Positions 1 to 8,338 of a stretch of DNA of 48,799 nt are shown here, one piece after another; positions within the stretch are counted from its first letter, which is position 1, and every line of letters begins with the position of its first letter. The notes under the pieces were generated by a model. The model made no database searches and was not told where the DNA came from. It saw only the letters and a program-made list of their open reading frames with translations. The stretch is from positions 1 to 48,799 of the forward strand of contig JALWGC010000004.1 of assembly GCA_027038835.1 (NCBI GenBank). Direction: 5' to 3'. Both the position numbers and the translations under genes were made by a program. Source of the stretch: Helicobacteraceae bacterium (GTDB lineage: Bacteria; Campylobacterota; Campylobacteria; Campylobacterales; Sulfurimonadaceae).

Positions 1-160
1 GGCTGTCTGCAATCGCCATCCCTGAAGCGTCGTCTGCCGCTTTGTTGATACGAAGACCTGAAGAAAGTTTTTCAAGTGAGCTTGAAAGACCTCTGTTTGT
101 TACTTGTGCGTTTGCGTGTGCGTTGAGCGCACTTACGTTTGTATTTATTCTGAAACTCAT
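1..160 (-). CDS. Flagellin, N-terminal part (runs off the left edge)
   Basis: Partial gene: only the first 53 codons are in the window. The reverse strand reads [18 protein letters not shown] and later [20 protein letters not shown], the highly conserved D0/D1 start of bacterial flagellin, the protein that polymerises into the flagellar filament after export by the flagellar type III system. A good ribosome binding site (AAAGGA) precedes the ATG, and a sigma-28 promoter lies about 70 nt upstream. Which flagellin paralogue (FlaA or FlaB type) this is cannot be told from the N-terminus alone. Confidence 0.95.
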   Translation of the reverse strand, partial: MSFRINTNVSALNAHANAQVTNRGLSSSLEKLSSGLRINKAADDASGMAIADS

Positions 161-231
161 GATAAATCCTTTTATCGTCCGGATGGTTCTCCGGGTTGTT
201 TTAGCCAACTTCCATGTTGACTTCATAAACT

Positions 232-259
232 ATATCGACCAAAAAAATAAAACTTTAAA
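232..259 (-). promoter_or_regulatory. Sigma-28 (FliA) promoter of the flagellin gene
   Basis: On the minus strand TAAAGTTT (257-250) is followed after a T-rich spacer by GTCGATAT (239-232). This fits the Campylobacter/Helicobacter sigma-28 pattern of a TAAAGTTT-like -35 and a CGATAT-like -10. It implies a leader of about 65 nt. The leader holds a small CCGG...CCGG hairpin (182-194) ahead of the ribosome binding site. Confidence 0.75.
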
Positions 260-299
260 TAGTTTCACTAAAATTTTTCGTTTCACCCGGATTTTGCAT

Positions 300-603
300 T
301 AGAGTTTGATAAAAGATACGCCGATGCTTTCTAAAGAAACATCCTTTCAGGAACGCTTCGCTTGTTTTGTGCAAGGGGCGTTTAGAGAATTTGCTTGACT
401 TTGCTTATGCTTTTAGCATATAAGCAAAGCTGTACGAAGCTAAAAATGCAAAGCAGTTTGCATTTTTTTAACGCTTCTCCCCTTTTTGGTAGTCCAAAAA
501 TTCTATGAATGTCCATTGTGCAAATGATCGATGTAGGTTTACAAATTTCTAATGCAAAATCCGGGTTTAAACTTTTTTCGCTACACTTTCGAAATCGAAA
601 CTC
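300..603. other. Intergenic region between flagellin and topA
   Basis: I see no convincing gene here; the open frames that cross it are the unused upstream extension of topA or shadows of it. It holds an imperfect 12-bp hairpin at 400-428 (TTTGCTTATGCT paired with AGCATATAAGCAAA), a terminator-like hairpin at 442-469, and the topA promoter at its right end. Confidence 0.6.
442..469. terminator. Bidirectional terminator-like hairpin
   Basis: ATGCAAA (446-452), loop GCAG, TTTGCAT (457-463), with A-rich and T-rich flanks extending the stem to about 11 pairs and leaving a T run to 469. It could act on either strand. No gene ends close by, so what it terminates is unclear; it may protect the divergent flagellin and topA promoters from outside transcription. 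Confidence 0.55.
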
Positions 604-609
604 TATAAT
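604..609 (+). promoter_or_regulatory. -10 box of the topA promoter
   Basis: TATAAT at 604-609 is followed closely by a TAGGA ribosome binding site (618-622) and the TTG start at 629. This arrangement gives a very short leader and supports the 629 start over longer forms of the frame that begin upstream of the promoter. Confidence 0.65.
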
Positions 610-628
610 AATGTATATAGGACTACAC

Positions 629-2860
629 TTGAACTTAATTATCGTCGAATCACCGGCAAAAGCCAGAACCATCAAAAACTTCCTTGGGCGCGGATACGAA
701 GTGATCGCTTCCAAAGGGCATATTCGCGACTTGCCAAAAAGCCGCTTCGGTATTACCATAGATGAGGAGAAAGGGGAGATCGTTCCTACCTATTCCATCG
801 CCAAAGAGAACCAGCCAACGGTCAAAGAGATCAAACAAAAAGCGGACAAAGCCGAGACCGTTTACATCGCGACCGATGAGGACCGCGAAGGGGAAGCGAT
901 AGGATGGCATATAGCCCATGCGATCAAACGTGACCCAGAAGAGCTACCGCGTATCGTTTTTCACGAAATCACTAAAACCGCCATCAAACACGCGCTCGAT
1001 TCTGCGCGCCATATAGATATGAATATGGTAAACGCCCAACAAGCAAGGCGGCTGCTTGACAGAATCGTGGGGTACAAGCTCTCCCCGCTTCTTAGCTCCA
1101 AAATCCAAAAAGGGCTAAGTGGAGGACGTGTACAAAGCTCTACACTCAAACTTATCGTCGATAGAGAACGGGAAATCAAAGCGTTCGTTCCGCAAGAATA
1201 CTGGAGTATCGACACCAAGTTCGAAAAAGATATAGACGCTTCTTTGGTCAAGTTCGCCGGGAAAAAAATGGACAAACTCTCGATCAAAAACGAGCAAGAA
1301 GCCTCGCAGATAGTGCAAACGATCCAAAACGAAAGCTTCACCATAGCCAAAATCGAGACCAGAGAGCGAAAAACCTCCACACCACCGCCGTTTATGACCT
1401 CGACTTTGCAACAAAACGCTTCAAGCAGACTCGGATTTACCCCTAAAAGAACGATGAGCATCGCCCAGAAACTCTACGAAGGGGTGCAGACACCTAAAGG
1501 GGTGAGCGGGGTTATCACCTACATGAGAACCGACTCGCTCAACCTCGCTGCCGAAGCCATAAGCGCGGTTCGCTCCACCATAGAAGAGCGCTATGGCAGC
1601 AAGTACCTCCCGCCAAAACCAAAATACTACACCAAAAAAGCAAAAGGCGCACAAGAAGCGCATGAGGCTATCCGCCCAACTATGCTCGATTTCACGCCCG
1701 AACTCGCCGCGCAGTACCTAAAACCCGAAGAAGCGAAACTCTACAAACTCATCTACGAACGCTTTATGGCTTGCCAAATGGCAGATGCGCTTTTCGAGCA
1801 ACAAAGCATCACGTTTAGCTCCAAGACCGCCGAGTTCAAAGCAACGGGAAGAAAGCTCCTTTTTGACGGTTTCTACCGTGTCATGGGCAACGAAGACAAA
1901 GACAAACTCCTCCCTTCACTCAAAGAAGGAGAAAACGCGCAAATACAAAGCATACAACCGACACAGCACTTCACCGAACCTCCTGCGCGCTACAGCGAAG
2001 CGAGTCTTATCAAAAAGATGGAAGCCGAGGGGATAGGACGCCCTTCAACTTACGCGCCGACTATCGCTACGCTTATGAGTCGAACCTACGTAGAGGTGGA
2101 GAAAAAACAGCTTATTCCAACCGAAGTCGCTTTTACCGTCATCGAGATTTTGGAGCAGAACTTCGCCAATATCGTCGATGCCCAATTCACCGCCAAAATG
2201 GAGGAAAAACTCGACGAAATAGCCGAAGGGAAAATCGATTGGAAAAAACTTCTGCTTGATTTTTACAAAGAGTTCATGGAAAAAATCGAAGAGGGCAAAA
2301 AGAACATCAAAAGCCAAAAAAGCGCCAAACCGATAGGGCGGAACTGCCCCGAATGCGGTAGCGAACTCTTGCTACGAAAAGGGAGGTTCGGCGAATTCAT
2401 TGCTTGTAGCGGATTTCCAAAATGTAAATACACCGAACAGGTAAACGAAGACGGCACAAGCAGCCCGAACAAGAAAGAGGAAGAACTCGCAGGTGAGAAA
2501 TGTGAAAAATGTGGCGCTGAGATGGTCGTCAAACAAGGCAGAAACGGAAAATTCCTCGCTTGTAGCGCATACCCAAAATGTAAAAATACCAAAAGCTTGC
2601 AAAGCGAGCAGAAAGTCTCACAAACACCATGCCCGGAGTGTGGCGGGAAGCTTATATACCGCACCAGCAGAAGGGGTGCTTTTTGGGGGTGTGAAAACTA
2701 CCCTAAATGTAAGTTCATCTCCAAGTTCGAGCCCACCACCATCAAATGTAAAGAGGAAGGGTGCGACGGTGTTTTAGCCAAACGAACCTACAGAAACAAA
2801 GAGGTGTACGAGTGTACCAAATGCAAAACGAGGACTCCTGCGGAGGAGATAGAAAAGTAA
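629..2860 (+). CDS. topA: DNA topoisomerase I (type IA)
   Basis: Type IA topoisomerase that relaxes negative supercoils by cutting and resealing one DNA strand. The Toprim domain at the N-terminus shows IIVESPAKARTI and the acidic DEDREGE motif; the catalytic tyrosine is Tyr298 in GVITYMRTDSL. The C-terminus has four zinc-ribbon repeats of the kind CPECG...GFPKC, CEKCG...AYPKC and CPECG...NYPKC plus a last CxxC pair. Length 743 aa is normal for the family. I choose the TTG at 629 because the protein then starts MNLIIVES as in homologues and has TAGGA at the right spacing; an in-frame ATG at 611 lacks a ribosome binding site, and the frame open from 509 starts before the promoter. Confidence 0.97.
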   Translation: MNLIIVESPAKARTIKNFLGRGYEVIASKGHIRDLPKSRFGITIDEEKGEIVPTYSIAKENQPTVKEIKQKADKAETVYIATDEDREGEAIGWHIAHAIKRDPEELPRIVFHEITKTAIKHALDSARHIDMNMVNAQQARRLLDRIVGYKLSPLLSSKIQKGLSGGRVQSSTLKLIVDREREIKAFVPQEYWSIDTKFEKDIDASLVKFAGKKMDKLSIKNEQEASQIVQTIQNESFTIAKIETRERKTSTPPPFMTSTLQQNASSRLGFTPKRTMSIAQKLYEGVQTPKGVSGVITYMRTDSLNLAAEAISAVRSTIEERYGSKYLPPKPKYYTKKAKGAQEAHEAIRPTMLDFTPELAAQYLKPEEAKLYKLIYERFMACQMADALFEQQSITFSSKTAEFKATGRKLLFDGFYRVMGNEDKDKLLPSLKEGENAQIQSIQPTQHFTEPPARYSEASLIKKMEAEGIGRPSTYAPTIATLMSRTYVEVEKKQLIPTEVAFTVIEILEQNFANIVDAQFTAKMEEKLDEIAEGKIDWKKLLLDFYKEFMEKIEEGKKNIKSQKSAKPIGRNCPECGSELLLRKGRFGEFIACSGFPKCKYTEQVNEDGTSSPNKKEEELAGEKCEKCGAEMVVKQGRNGKFLACSAYPKCKNTKSLQSEQKVSQTPCPECGGKLIYRTSRRGAFWGCENYPKCKFISKFEPTTIKCKEEGCDGVLAKRTYRNKEVYECTKCKTRTPAEEIEK

Positions 2861-2868
2861 ATCTATGC

Positions 2869-2874
2869 TATAAT
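2869..2874 (+). promoter_or_regulatory. -10 box of the toxin-antitoxin promoter
   Basis: TATAAT, preceded by TGC (extended -10), lies 9 nt after the topA stop. Transcription would start near 2881, only a few bases ahead of the antitoxin ribosome binding site. Antitoxins of this class usually repress such a promoter. Confidence 0.55.
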
Positions 2875-2896
2875 AAGTGCTAAAAAAGGTATGAAA

Positions 2897-3148
2897 ATGA
2901 ATGCTATCTTTTCCAATTATACCGCAAGTATTACGGAACTGAAAAAATCGCCCACCAAACTTTTGGAAGAAGCAGGCGATGAAACCATAGCGATTCTCAA
3001 TCATAACATTCCAAGCGCTTATCTCGTTCCAAGCAAACAATACGAACGGATGATGGAGATAATAGAGGATTATTATCTCGCAAAAGAGGTAGAAAAAAGA
3101 CTTACAGACGACGAAGATGCCATAGAGGTTTCTTTAGATGAACTATAA
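2897..3148 (+). CDS. Antitoxin, Phd/YefM or StbD-like
   Basis: An 83-residue protein beginning MNAIFSNYTASITELKKSP, a pattern typical of Phd/YefM and StbD antitoxins: N-terminal DNA-binding strand and helix with a KxPTKLLEEA stretch, then SAYLVPSKQYERMMEI, and an acidic C-terminal tail that would wrap the toxin. It is followed by, and overlaps by 11 nt, a RelE-type toxin gene, the standard antitoxin-first order. An ATG six bases earlier (2891) is in frame, but the AAAAGG sequence touches it; the spacing fits 2897 better. Expected role: neutralise the toxin and repress the operon. Confidence 0.82.
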   Translation: MNAIFSNYTASITELKKSPTKLLEEAGDETIAILNHNIPSAYLVPSKQYERMMEIIEDYYLAKEVEKRLTDDEDAIEVSLDEL

Positions 3149-3404
3149 ACTCGCTTTCCATCCAAAAGCGTTAAAAGAATGGAAAAAACTCGATAAAACT
3201 GTCGCCAAGCACTTCAAAAAGAAACTCGAAGAAAGGCTACAAAACCCAAAAGTTCCAAAAGACAAACTCAGCGGTTTTGAAAATGTATATAAAATAAAAC
3301 TCAAAACTTCAGGTTTTCGACTCGCTTACAAGGTGGAAGAGGAGAAAATAACCATTTTGGTTTTAGCTATAGGAAAACGGGACAAGTTTTACAAAAAATT
3401 ATAA
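3138..3404 (+). CDS. RelE/ParE-superfamily toxin (mRNA interferase type)
   Basis: An 88-residue basic protein: MNYKLAFHPKALKEWKKLD at the start, then the central GFENVYKIKLKTSGFRLAYKV and the C-terminal ILVLAIGKRDKFYKKL. These match RelE/StbE toxins, which cleave mRNA in the ribosomal A site. The arginine in SGFRLAYKV and the GKRD...FY tail correspond to functional positions of the family. It overlaps the antitoxin gene by 11 nt, so the two are translationally coupled. Both genes are full length and look intact. The pair sits between topA and the phosphoesterase gene. Confidence 0.85.
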   Translation: MNYKLAFHPKALKEWKKLDKTVAKHFKKKLEERLQNPKVPKDKLSGFENVYKIKLKTSGFRLAYKVEEEKITILVLAIGKRDKFYKKL

Positions 3405-3416
3405 AAAGTGATACAT

Positions 3417-3929
3417 ATGAAAATAGCGCTCATTTCCGATACCCACAGAAAGTTCTCTCTTGCCAAAGACGCGATAGACCGCCTCATCTCATACGGTGCA
3501 CGCTACATCGTTCATGCGGGGGATATTTGCCAGTACGACACTATCGAGTACATCAAAAACACCGGCTTGCCCTATGTGGCGGTCTACGGCAACAACGACG
3601 CGCATATGGTGCAGTACCACAACGACTTCAATCTCGTCAAAGAACCCTACTACTTCAAAATCGAAGATATCAAATTCAAACTGATGCACCTGCCTTACTA
3701 CCTTAGCCCCGACAGCGACATCGTGATATACGGACACACCCACATCTTCGAAGCAAAAAAGGTGCAAAACACCCTCTTTCTCAATCCCGGCGAAGTATGC
3801 GCAAGGGAAAAACCAAAAAGTGAATCGGTACTTTTAGAGATAGATACAAAGCAATTTTTGGTACAATACTTCGCTAAAGATATACAAACGAACGAAATTT
3901 CAACAAAAGAGTATAGATTTGAAAGATAA
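3417..3929 (+). CDS. YfcE/MJ0936-family metallophosphoesterase
   Basis: A 170-residue calcineurin-like phosphoesterase. The metal-binding motifs appear in order: ISDTH near the start, HAGDICQ, YGNNDAH, and the closing YGHTH, followed by NPGE. Family members hydrolyse phosphodiesters with two metal ions; the physiological substrate is not known. A GTG at 3408 is in frame, but the ATG at 3417 gives the usual MKIALISDTH start. It overlaps bioB by 11 nt and is probably cotranscribed with it. Confidence 0.88.
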   Translation: MKIALISDTHRKFSLAKDAIDRLISYGARYIVHAGDICQYDTIEYIKNTGLPYVAVYGNNDAHMVQYHNDFNLVKEPYYFKIEDIKFKLMHLPYYLSPDSDIVIYGHTHIFEAKKVQNTLFLNPGEVCAREKPKSESVLLEIDTKQFLVQYFAKDIQTNEISTKEYRFER

Positions 3930-4764
3930 AACGATTTTTTTATGCGCTATATGCAACATCAACAGCGGTACTTGCAACGAAGATTGTAAATTTTGCTCCC
4001 AAAGCGTACGCTACAAAGCCGATATCGAGCGCTACAAACAAAAACCGATTGGGGATATTCTTGAAGAAGCACGTGCCGCGCGTAAAAACGGCGCGCTTGG
4101 TTTTTGTCTGGTCACTTCCAACAAAGGGCTGGATGACAAAGTTCTTGAATTTGTCAGCGAAGTCGCCTACACCATCGAAAAAGAAAAACTTGGGCTTCGG
4201 CTTATCGCCTGTAACGGTACCGCAACCAAAGAACAGCTTTTGGAGCTGAAAAAAAACGGTATCAAAGCGTACAACCACAACTTGGAAACTTCGCGCGAAT
4301 TTTACCCCAAAATCTGCTCTACCCATTCATGGGAAGAGCGCTTCGCGACATGCCAAAACGTGAACGAAGCGGGGCTGGTACTCATCTCAGGCGGCATCTT
4401 CGGACTTGGAGAAACACACACAGACCGTTTGAGTATGTTGAACTCGCTAAAAGAGCTTGACCCGACAAGCGTACCGATAAACTTCTACCACCACAACCCC
4501 GCCCTTCATCTACAGCCAAATCCGCTAACAAGAGAAGAAGCGCTCCAACTCGTTCGCCTAACACGCCAAACTCTTCCAAACGCACAGCGCATCATGGTAG
4601 CTGGAGGGCGGGAGTTGATGTTTGGAGAAAACTGGAGCGAAATATTCGACTACGGAGCCAACTCTATCGTTATTGGCAACTACCTCACCACACCGGGCGC
4701 CAAACCGGAAAAAGACAAAGAGGTTATCGAAAAACTAGGACTGAAGATAGCGACGAAGGTGTAA
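3919..4764 (+). CDS. bioB: Biotin synthase
   Basis: Radical SAM enzyme that inserts sulfur into dethiobiotin in the last step of biotin synthesis. The SAM-cluster cysteines are in CNEDCKFCSQS (CxxxCxxC) near residue 19. Later conserved pieces include NHNLETSREFYPKIC, GGIFGLGE, the FYHHNPALHLQPNPLT segment and VAGGRE. The length of 281 aa matches the short BioB of Campylobacterota. The start is a TTG at 3919, the only start codon that keeps the conserved N-terminus; it overlaps the phosphoesterase gene, which suggests translational coupling. Confidence 0.93.
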   Translation: MKDKTIFLCAICNINSGTCNEDCKFCSQSVRYKADIERYKQKPIGDILEEARAARKNGALGFCLVTSNKGLDDKVLEFVSEVAYTIEKEKLGLRLIACNGTATKEQLLELKKNGIKAYNHNLETSREFYPKICSTHSWEERFATCQNVNEAGLVLISGGIFGLGETHTDRLSMLNSLKELDPTSVPINFYHHNPALHLQPNPLTREEALQLVRLTRQTLPNAQRIMVAGGRELMFGENWSEIFDYGANSIVIGNYLTTPGAKPEKDKEVIEKLGLKIATKV

Positions 4765-4768
4765 AAAG

Positions 4769-5932
4769 ATGGAGGATACCGGCTCAAGCATCACCCTTAT
4801 CGTCTCGGTCGCGCTGGTTATACTGCTAAGTCCGTTCTTTGCGAAGATTTTCCGTTTACCGACAACCCCCATAGAGATCGTGCTTGGTTCTCTTCTTGGA
4901 TATTACGGCTTTATCCATGACGAAGAGATTTTCAAGGTTTTAAGTGAATTCGGTTTTTTGTATTTGATGTTCATCGCCGGTACCGAAATCGATTTGAAAA
5001 AATTTATCAAAATCCCGAACACGATTTTAAAAAGGGTCGTTTTCTACCTTGTTATTCTCTATATCCTCTCTGTAGCCTTTAGCCTCTATTTCAATCTCGG
5101 CAAAGTGTTTATGGTGCTTTTACCGCTTATCTCCGTCGGGCTTGTAGCCGGCCTTTCGAAAGAGTACGGCAAAACCCCTTGGCTCGAAATTTCGATGATA
5201 GCGGGCGGCATCGGCGAAGTCGCCAGTATCGGTATCTTGACCCTCACTTCGGCCGCCTTGCAAAACGGGTTTGGTTTCGAGTTCGCAAAAACCATCTTTT
5301 TGCTCGGTGCTTTCTTGGCGGTGATGTTTTTCATATTCAAAAGCATGACGATTCTGTTTTGGTGGTTTCCAAAACTCTCCGTTATCTTGATGCCCCACAA
5401 AGACAACCAAGAACAAGATATCCGTCTCTCTATGGCGATTTTCTTTCTTCTTGTCGCGGCTATGATGTATTTACATCTCGAGCTTGCTTTTGGAGCGTTT
5501 TTGGCGGGTATTTTCATCCCTACTTTCTTCGAGCACAAACACGACCTCGAACAAAAACTCTCCTCTTTCGGATTTGGGTTTTTGATCCCCGTTTTTTTCA
5601 TCTACATCGGTTACAGTTTCGATCTCAACGCTCTTGTCATGGACGGTCTTATCTACACGGCGTTCGTCATCTCCATCGTAATGATAGCGATGCGTATCTT
5701 CGCATCGTTCGTGTTTATCAAAAAACTCGGAACGCTCGATTCGATTTTACTCGGGCTCTCCCACTCGATGCCCCTTACGCTCCTTATCGCGATGGCGACA
5801 CTGGCATACAGCGCCGACTCGATAGACAAACTTCACTACTACGCGTTCATCTTGGCGGCTCTTTTCGAAGTGATAGTGGTTATGATATGTATAAAACTGC
5901 TTGTACTTTATGGAAAAAAAGAAACCGCTTAA
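4769..5932 (+). CDS. KefB-like cation:proton antiporter (CPA2 family)
   Basis: A 387-residue inner-membrane protein with about 12 hydrophobic segments and no large soluble domain. The fold is that of the sodium/hydrogen exchanger domain; residues [13 protein letters not shown] and [12 protein letters not shown] are typical of CPA2 transporters (KefB, GerN). It lacks the C-terminal TrkA-N (RCK) domain of true KefB/KefC, so glutathione-gated potassium efflux cannot be assumed. The gene begins 4 nt after bioB and its stop overlaps that of the convergent sodium channel gene by 4 nt. Confidence 0.85.
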   Translation: MEDTGSSITLIVSVALVILLSPFFAKIFRLPTTPIEIVLGSLLGYYGFIHDEEIFKVLSEFGFLYLMFIAGTEIDLKKFIKIPNTILKRVVFYLVILYILSVAFSLYFNLGKVFMVLLPLISVGLVAGLSKEYGKTPWLEISMIAGGIGEVASIGILTLTSAALQNGFGFEFAKTIFLLGAFLAVMFFIFKSMTILFWWFPKLSVILMPHKDNQEQDIRLSMAIFFLLVAAMMYLHLELAFGAFLAGIFIPTFFEHKHDLEQKLSSFGFGFLIPVFFIYIGYSFDLNALVMDGLIYTAFVISIVMIAMRIFASFVFIKKLGTLDSILLGLSHSMPLTLLIAMATLAYSADSIDKLHYYAFILAALFEVIVVMICIKLLVLYGKKETA

Positions 5933-6708
5933 AGTTTTTTCTCAAGCAACGTTTTGAGTTCGGCTATCTCTTTGCGTAAGCTGTGTATCTCTTTTTTCGA
6001 AACGATCTCCACCTCATCGTCATCATGGCTTCCAAGGTCCTTCATGACATCGACAACCACCGCGACGATCAAGTTGATGATGATAAACGTCGCTATGAAA
6101 ATAAACGGGATGAAAAACAACCAAGCATAAGGGTGCGTTTGCATAACCGGACGCGCTATTCCCATCGACCACGACTCCAGCGTCATCACCTGAAAAAGGG
6201 TATAAAGCGATTTTCCAAGATCACCGAACCACTGAGGAAACTCATGCCCAAACAGCCAGCTTGCAAGAACCGCGGAAACATAGAATATCACGCTCATCAA
6301 AGCGACAATCGACGCCATTCCGGGTATCACTCCAAAAAGCGCTTTGACAATCTTTCGCATCTGCGGCACGACGGTAACGATTCGAAAGAGTCGAAAAACT
6401 CTTAAAATTCGAAGTACCGAAACCGCTTCGGTCGCAGGAACGACCGATATAAGCACTATGAAAAGATCGAACAAACTCCAGCCGTTTTTGAAAAAAGCGA
6501 ATCTGTGCGCATAGATGCGAAGAGCTATCTCCACGACGAAAACAGCGACGATGATTTCATCGACAAGTAAAAGTGTATCACCGTAACTTCGCTGGATAGA
6601 CGGATAAGTCTCAAGCCCCATCGTGATACCGTTGAATATAATGACACTTAAAATGAAATTCTTGAACCAGCTCGATTCGACTAAATTATATACCCTTTCT
6701 CTATTCAC
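5929..6708 (-). CDS. Bacterial voltage-gated sodium channel (NavAb/NaChBac type)
   Basis: 259 residues: six transmembrane segments of the ion-transport domain followed by a C-terminal helix. The voltage sensor S4 is visible as [12 protein letters not shown] with arginines every third residue. The selectivity filter reads TLESWSM, the sodium-selective filter of NavAb from Arcobacter, and is followed by GIARPVM and a S6 ending in [12 protein letters not shown]. The C-terminal [25 protein letters not shown] forms the tetrameric coiled coil of these channels. Expected role: homotetrameric sodium channel, possibly linked to motility or pH homeostasis. It overlaps the next gene upstream by 8 nt. 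Confidence 0.93.
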   Translation of the reverse strand: MNRERVYNLVESSWFKNFILSVIIFNGITMGLETYPSIQRSYGDTLLLVDEIIVAVFVVEIALRIYAHRFAFFKNGWSLFDLFIVLISVVPATEAVSVLRILRVFRLFRIVTVVPQMRKIVKALFGVIPGMASIVALMSVIFYVSAVLASWLFGHEFPQWFGDLGKSLYTLFQVMTLESWSMGIARPVMQTHPYAWLFFIPFIFIATFIIINLIVAVVVDVMKDLGSHDDDEVEIVSKKEIHSLRKEIAELKTLLEKKL

Positions 6709-7531
6709 TCTTTTCGCTCCCCTTTCTTTGAAAATATAGATTGAATATATGACACAACTTCAACCCGTATATAAAAAGTATCCATGATATATATATCCAT
6801 AGAAACAAAAAGATAAGTATCGCGAAGCTGCCATACATCGTAGTGTAGGATTTGTTCATAACGACATAGAACACGAAACCGTTTTTGGCTACGTTGAAAA
6901 CCAAAGCACTAAGCAACGAACTCAGCGCCGAGGCTTTTGGGTCTATCTTCGTGTTTGCGGAAGTTTGAAAGATGATAAAGAACAACCCCCAAGTGATAAG
7001 ATAGGGGATGAGCGGTAGAATGTTTATGCCCGAAGTGTAGCTGTTTTGCGCCATCATCGCCGCAATCTTCGCAGTTACGTAAAAGCTCGCCCCCATCGCT
7101 ATAGGCGTGAGTGTAATCAGCGTCCAGTAGGTAGTGACACTCTCCCACAAAGAGCGCTTTTGCGCATGGAAGATTTTGTTGGCGATATATTCGAAATTTT
7201 GAAAAAACAGCATCGAAGCGACGATGACAGAAACCGTTCCGATCACTCCAAGCTTGGAGGAATTTGCCAAAAAACCGTTTATCTGTTTCATCACTATCTC
7301 GGAATTGACCGGCATAAGATTGGAAAATATATACTCTTGCAACTTCAGATAGATATCCCCAAACGAAGGTAAAGAGGTTACCAGCGACATCACTATCATA
7401 AGCAACGGGATTATCGTAAAGATAGTGTAAAAGCTCAAGCTGGCGGCAAAAAGCGTCAACTCTTTATCGAAAAATCCTTTGATAAAAAACCGTACATGGC
7501 GATAAACATGGAATATCTGCTCTTTTTTCAT
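6701..7531 (-). CDS. YihY/BrkB family inner-membrane protein
   Basis: 276 residues with about six hydrophobic segments. The start [27 protein letters not shown] and the later [18 protein letters not shown] and [29 protein letters not shown] are typical of the YihY/UPF0761 family, sometimes called ribonuclease BN in old annotations, which is a misnomer. The molecular function is unknown. The start at 7531 gives [12 protein letters not shown]; a longer form from 7549 adds six residues, and neither has a strong ribosome binding site. It is cotranscribed with the overlapping sodium channel gene. Confidence 0.85.
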   Translation of the reverse strand: MKKEQIFHVYRHVRFFIKGFFDKELTLFAASLSFYTIFTIIPLLMIVMSLVTSLPSFGDIYLKLQEYIFSNLMPVNSEIVMKQINGFLANSSKLGVIGTVSVIVASMLFFQNFEYIANKIFHAQKRSLWESVTTYWTLITLTPIAMGASFYVTAKIAAMMAQNSYTSGINILPLIPYLITWGLFFIIFQTSANTKIDPKASALSSLLSALVFNVAKNGFVFYVVMNKSYTTMYGSFAILIFLFLWIYISWILFIYGLKLCHIFNLYFQRKGSEKSE

Positions 7532-7575
7532 ACCATAAGAATAGCACATTAAGCTTAAACTTACACTTTTTTTGG

Positions 7576-7581
7576 TATAAT
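7576..7581 (+). promoter_or_regulatory. -10 box of the rpmI-rplT promoter
   Basis: TATAAT after a T-rich stretch (TTTTTTTGG), as usual for Campylobacterota vegetative promoters, which depend on the -10. Transcription would start near 7588, giving a leader of about 65 nt before rpmI. Confidence 0.65.
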
Positions 7582-7590
7582 TTCGCCCTT

Positions 7591-7625
7591 AAAGTCCGTC
7601 GAAAGCTTATCTTTTTGACGACTTT
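7591..7625 (+). promoter_or_regulatory. Leader hairpin ahead of rpmI
   Basis: AAAGTC-c-GTC (7591-7600) pairs with GACGACTTT (7617-7625), nine base pairs with a single bulged C. It lies in the leader of an L35-L20 operon. In other bacteria ribosomal protein L20 represses this operon by binding leader RNA, so this hairpin is a candidate for such control; I cannot match it to a known L20-leader structure. Confidence 0.4.
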
Positions 7626-7651
7626 AGAGAATTTTTTATGGGAGCAACTCG

Positions 7652-7843
7652 ATGCCAAAGATGAAATCGGTAAAAGGCGCTGTCAAAAGATTTAAAGTGA
7701 AAAAAAGCGGTAAAATCAAAAGAGGAACCGCATTTAGAAGCCACATCTTGACAAAACAAGACGCCAAAACAAGAAGAGTGCAACATCAGCCAAAACATGT
7801 ACACCAAGCTGACGTAGCGCACGTAAAAGAGATGATCTGCTAG
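7652..7843 (+). CDS. rpmI: 50S ribosomal protein L35
   Basis: A 63-residue very basic protein beginning [16 protein letters not shown] with [16 protein letters not shown] and a C-terminal histidine-rich part, the standard L35 sequence and length. It is part of the large ribosomal subunit. A GGGAG ribosome binding site lies at 7640-7644. Followed by rplT, the conserved pairing. Confidence 0.97.
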   Translation: MPKMKSVKGAVKRFKVKKSGKIKRGTAFRSHILTKQDAKTRRVQHQPKHVHQADVAHVKEMIC

Positions 7844-7858
7844 GGAAACCTAGTTTTT
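7840..7858 (+). terminator. Weak hairpin with T run between rpmI and rplT
   Basis: CTAGG, loop GAAA, CCTAG overlapping the rpmI stop, followed by TTTTT. Only five base pairs, so more likely an attenuator or an mRNA processing/stability element than a full terminator. Two further small CCAC...GTGG hairpins follow at about 7871-7883 and 7889-7903 before rplT. Confidence 0.35.
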
Positions 7859-7945
7859 AGATTCAACCCTCCACATCATGTGGGCAAGTCCACCAAAGTA
7901 GTGGCACCTACAGCAAAACGCAAATAGGTAAAGAAAGGAAAAAAT

Positions 7946-8302
7946 ATGCCAAGAGTAAAAACAGGCGTTGTAAGACGCAGAAGACACAAAAAGATCCTCA
8001 AACTCGCTAAAGGTTTCTATAGCGGTAGAAGAAAACACTTCAGAAAAGCGAAAGAACAGCTTGAGCGAAGTATGTACTACGCTTTCCGTGATAGAAAGCA
8101 GAAAAAAAGAGAGTTCAGAAAACTCTGGATCATCAGAATCAACGCAGCTTGCAGACTCAACGATATCAGCTACTCACGCTTTATCAACGGTCTTAAAAAA
8201 GCAGGCATCGAGCTTGACAGAAAGATTCTCGCCGATATGGCTATGAACGACGCTAACGCTTTTAGCGCAGTAGTCGCCGAGGCAAAAGAAGCACTCAAGT
8301 AA
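7946..8302 (+). CDS. rplT: 50S ribosomal protein L20
   Basis: 118 residues: [38 protein letters not shown] is split over the typical arginine-rich N-terminal extension, and the globular end contains [31 protein letters not shown]20 is an early assembly protein of the large subunit and the usual autogenous regulator of its operon. The ribosome binding site is AAAGAAAGGA upstream of the ATG. Confidence 0.97.
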   Translation: MPRVKTGVVRRRRHKKILKLAKGFYSGRRKHFRKAKEQLERSMYYAFRDRKQKKREFRKLWIIRINAACRLNDISYSRFINGLKKAGIELDRKILADMAMNDANAFSAVVAEAKEALK

Positions 8303-8310
8303 GTCGCTTC

Positions 8311-8333
8311 GCAAACCCCTTTTGGGCGTTTGC
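8311..8333. terminator. Hairpin between convergent rplT and rarA
   Basis: GCAAAC CCC, loop TTTT, GGG-c-GTTTGC: a nine-pair stem with one bulge, in the 36-nt gap between the convergent ends of rplT and rarA. There is no clean T run next to it, but its position suits a shared stop or 3'-end barrier. Confidence 0.45.
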
Positions 8334-8338
8334 ACCAA

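Noticed and set aside
42-302. 86-codon plus-strand frame
   Set aside because: It is antisense to the flagellin start and its promoter.
509-628. N-terminal extension of topA to 509
   Set aside because: It would begin before the topA promoter at 604-609 and adds residues not found in homologues.
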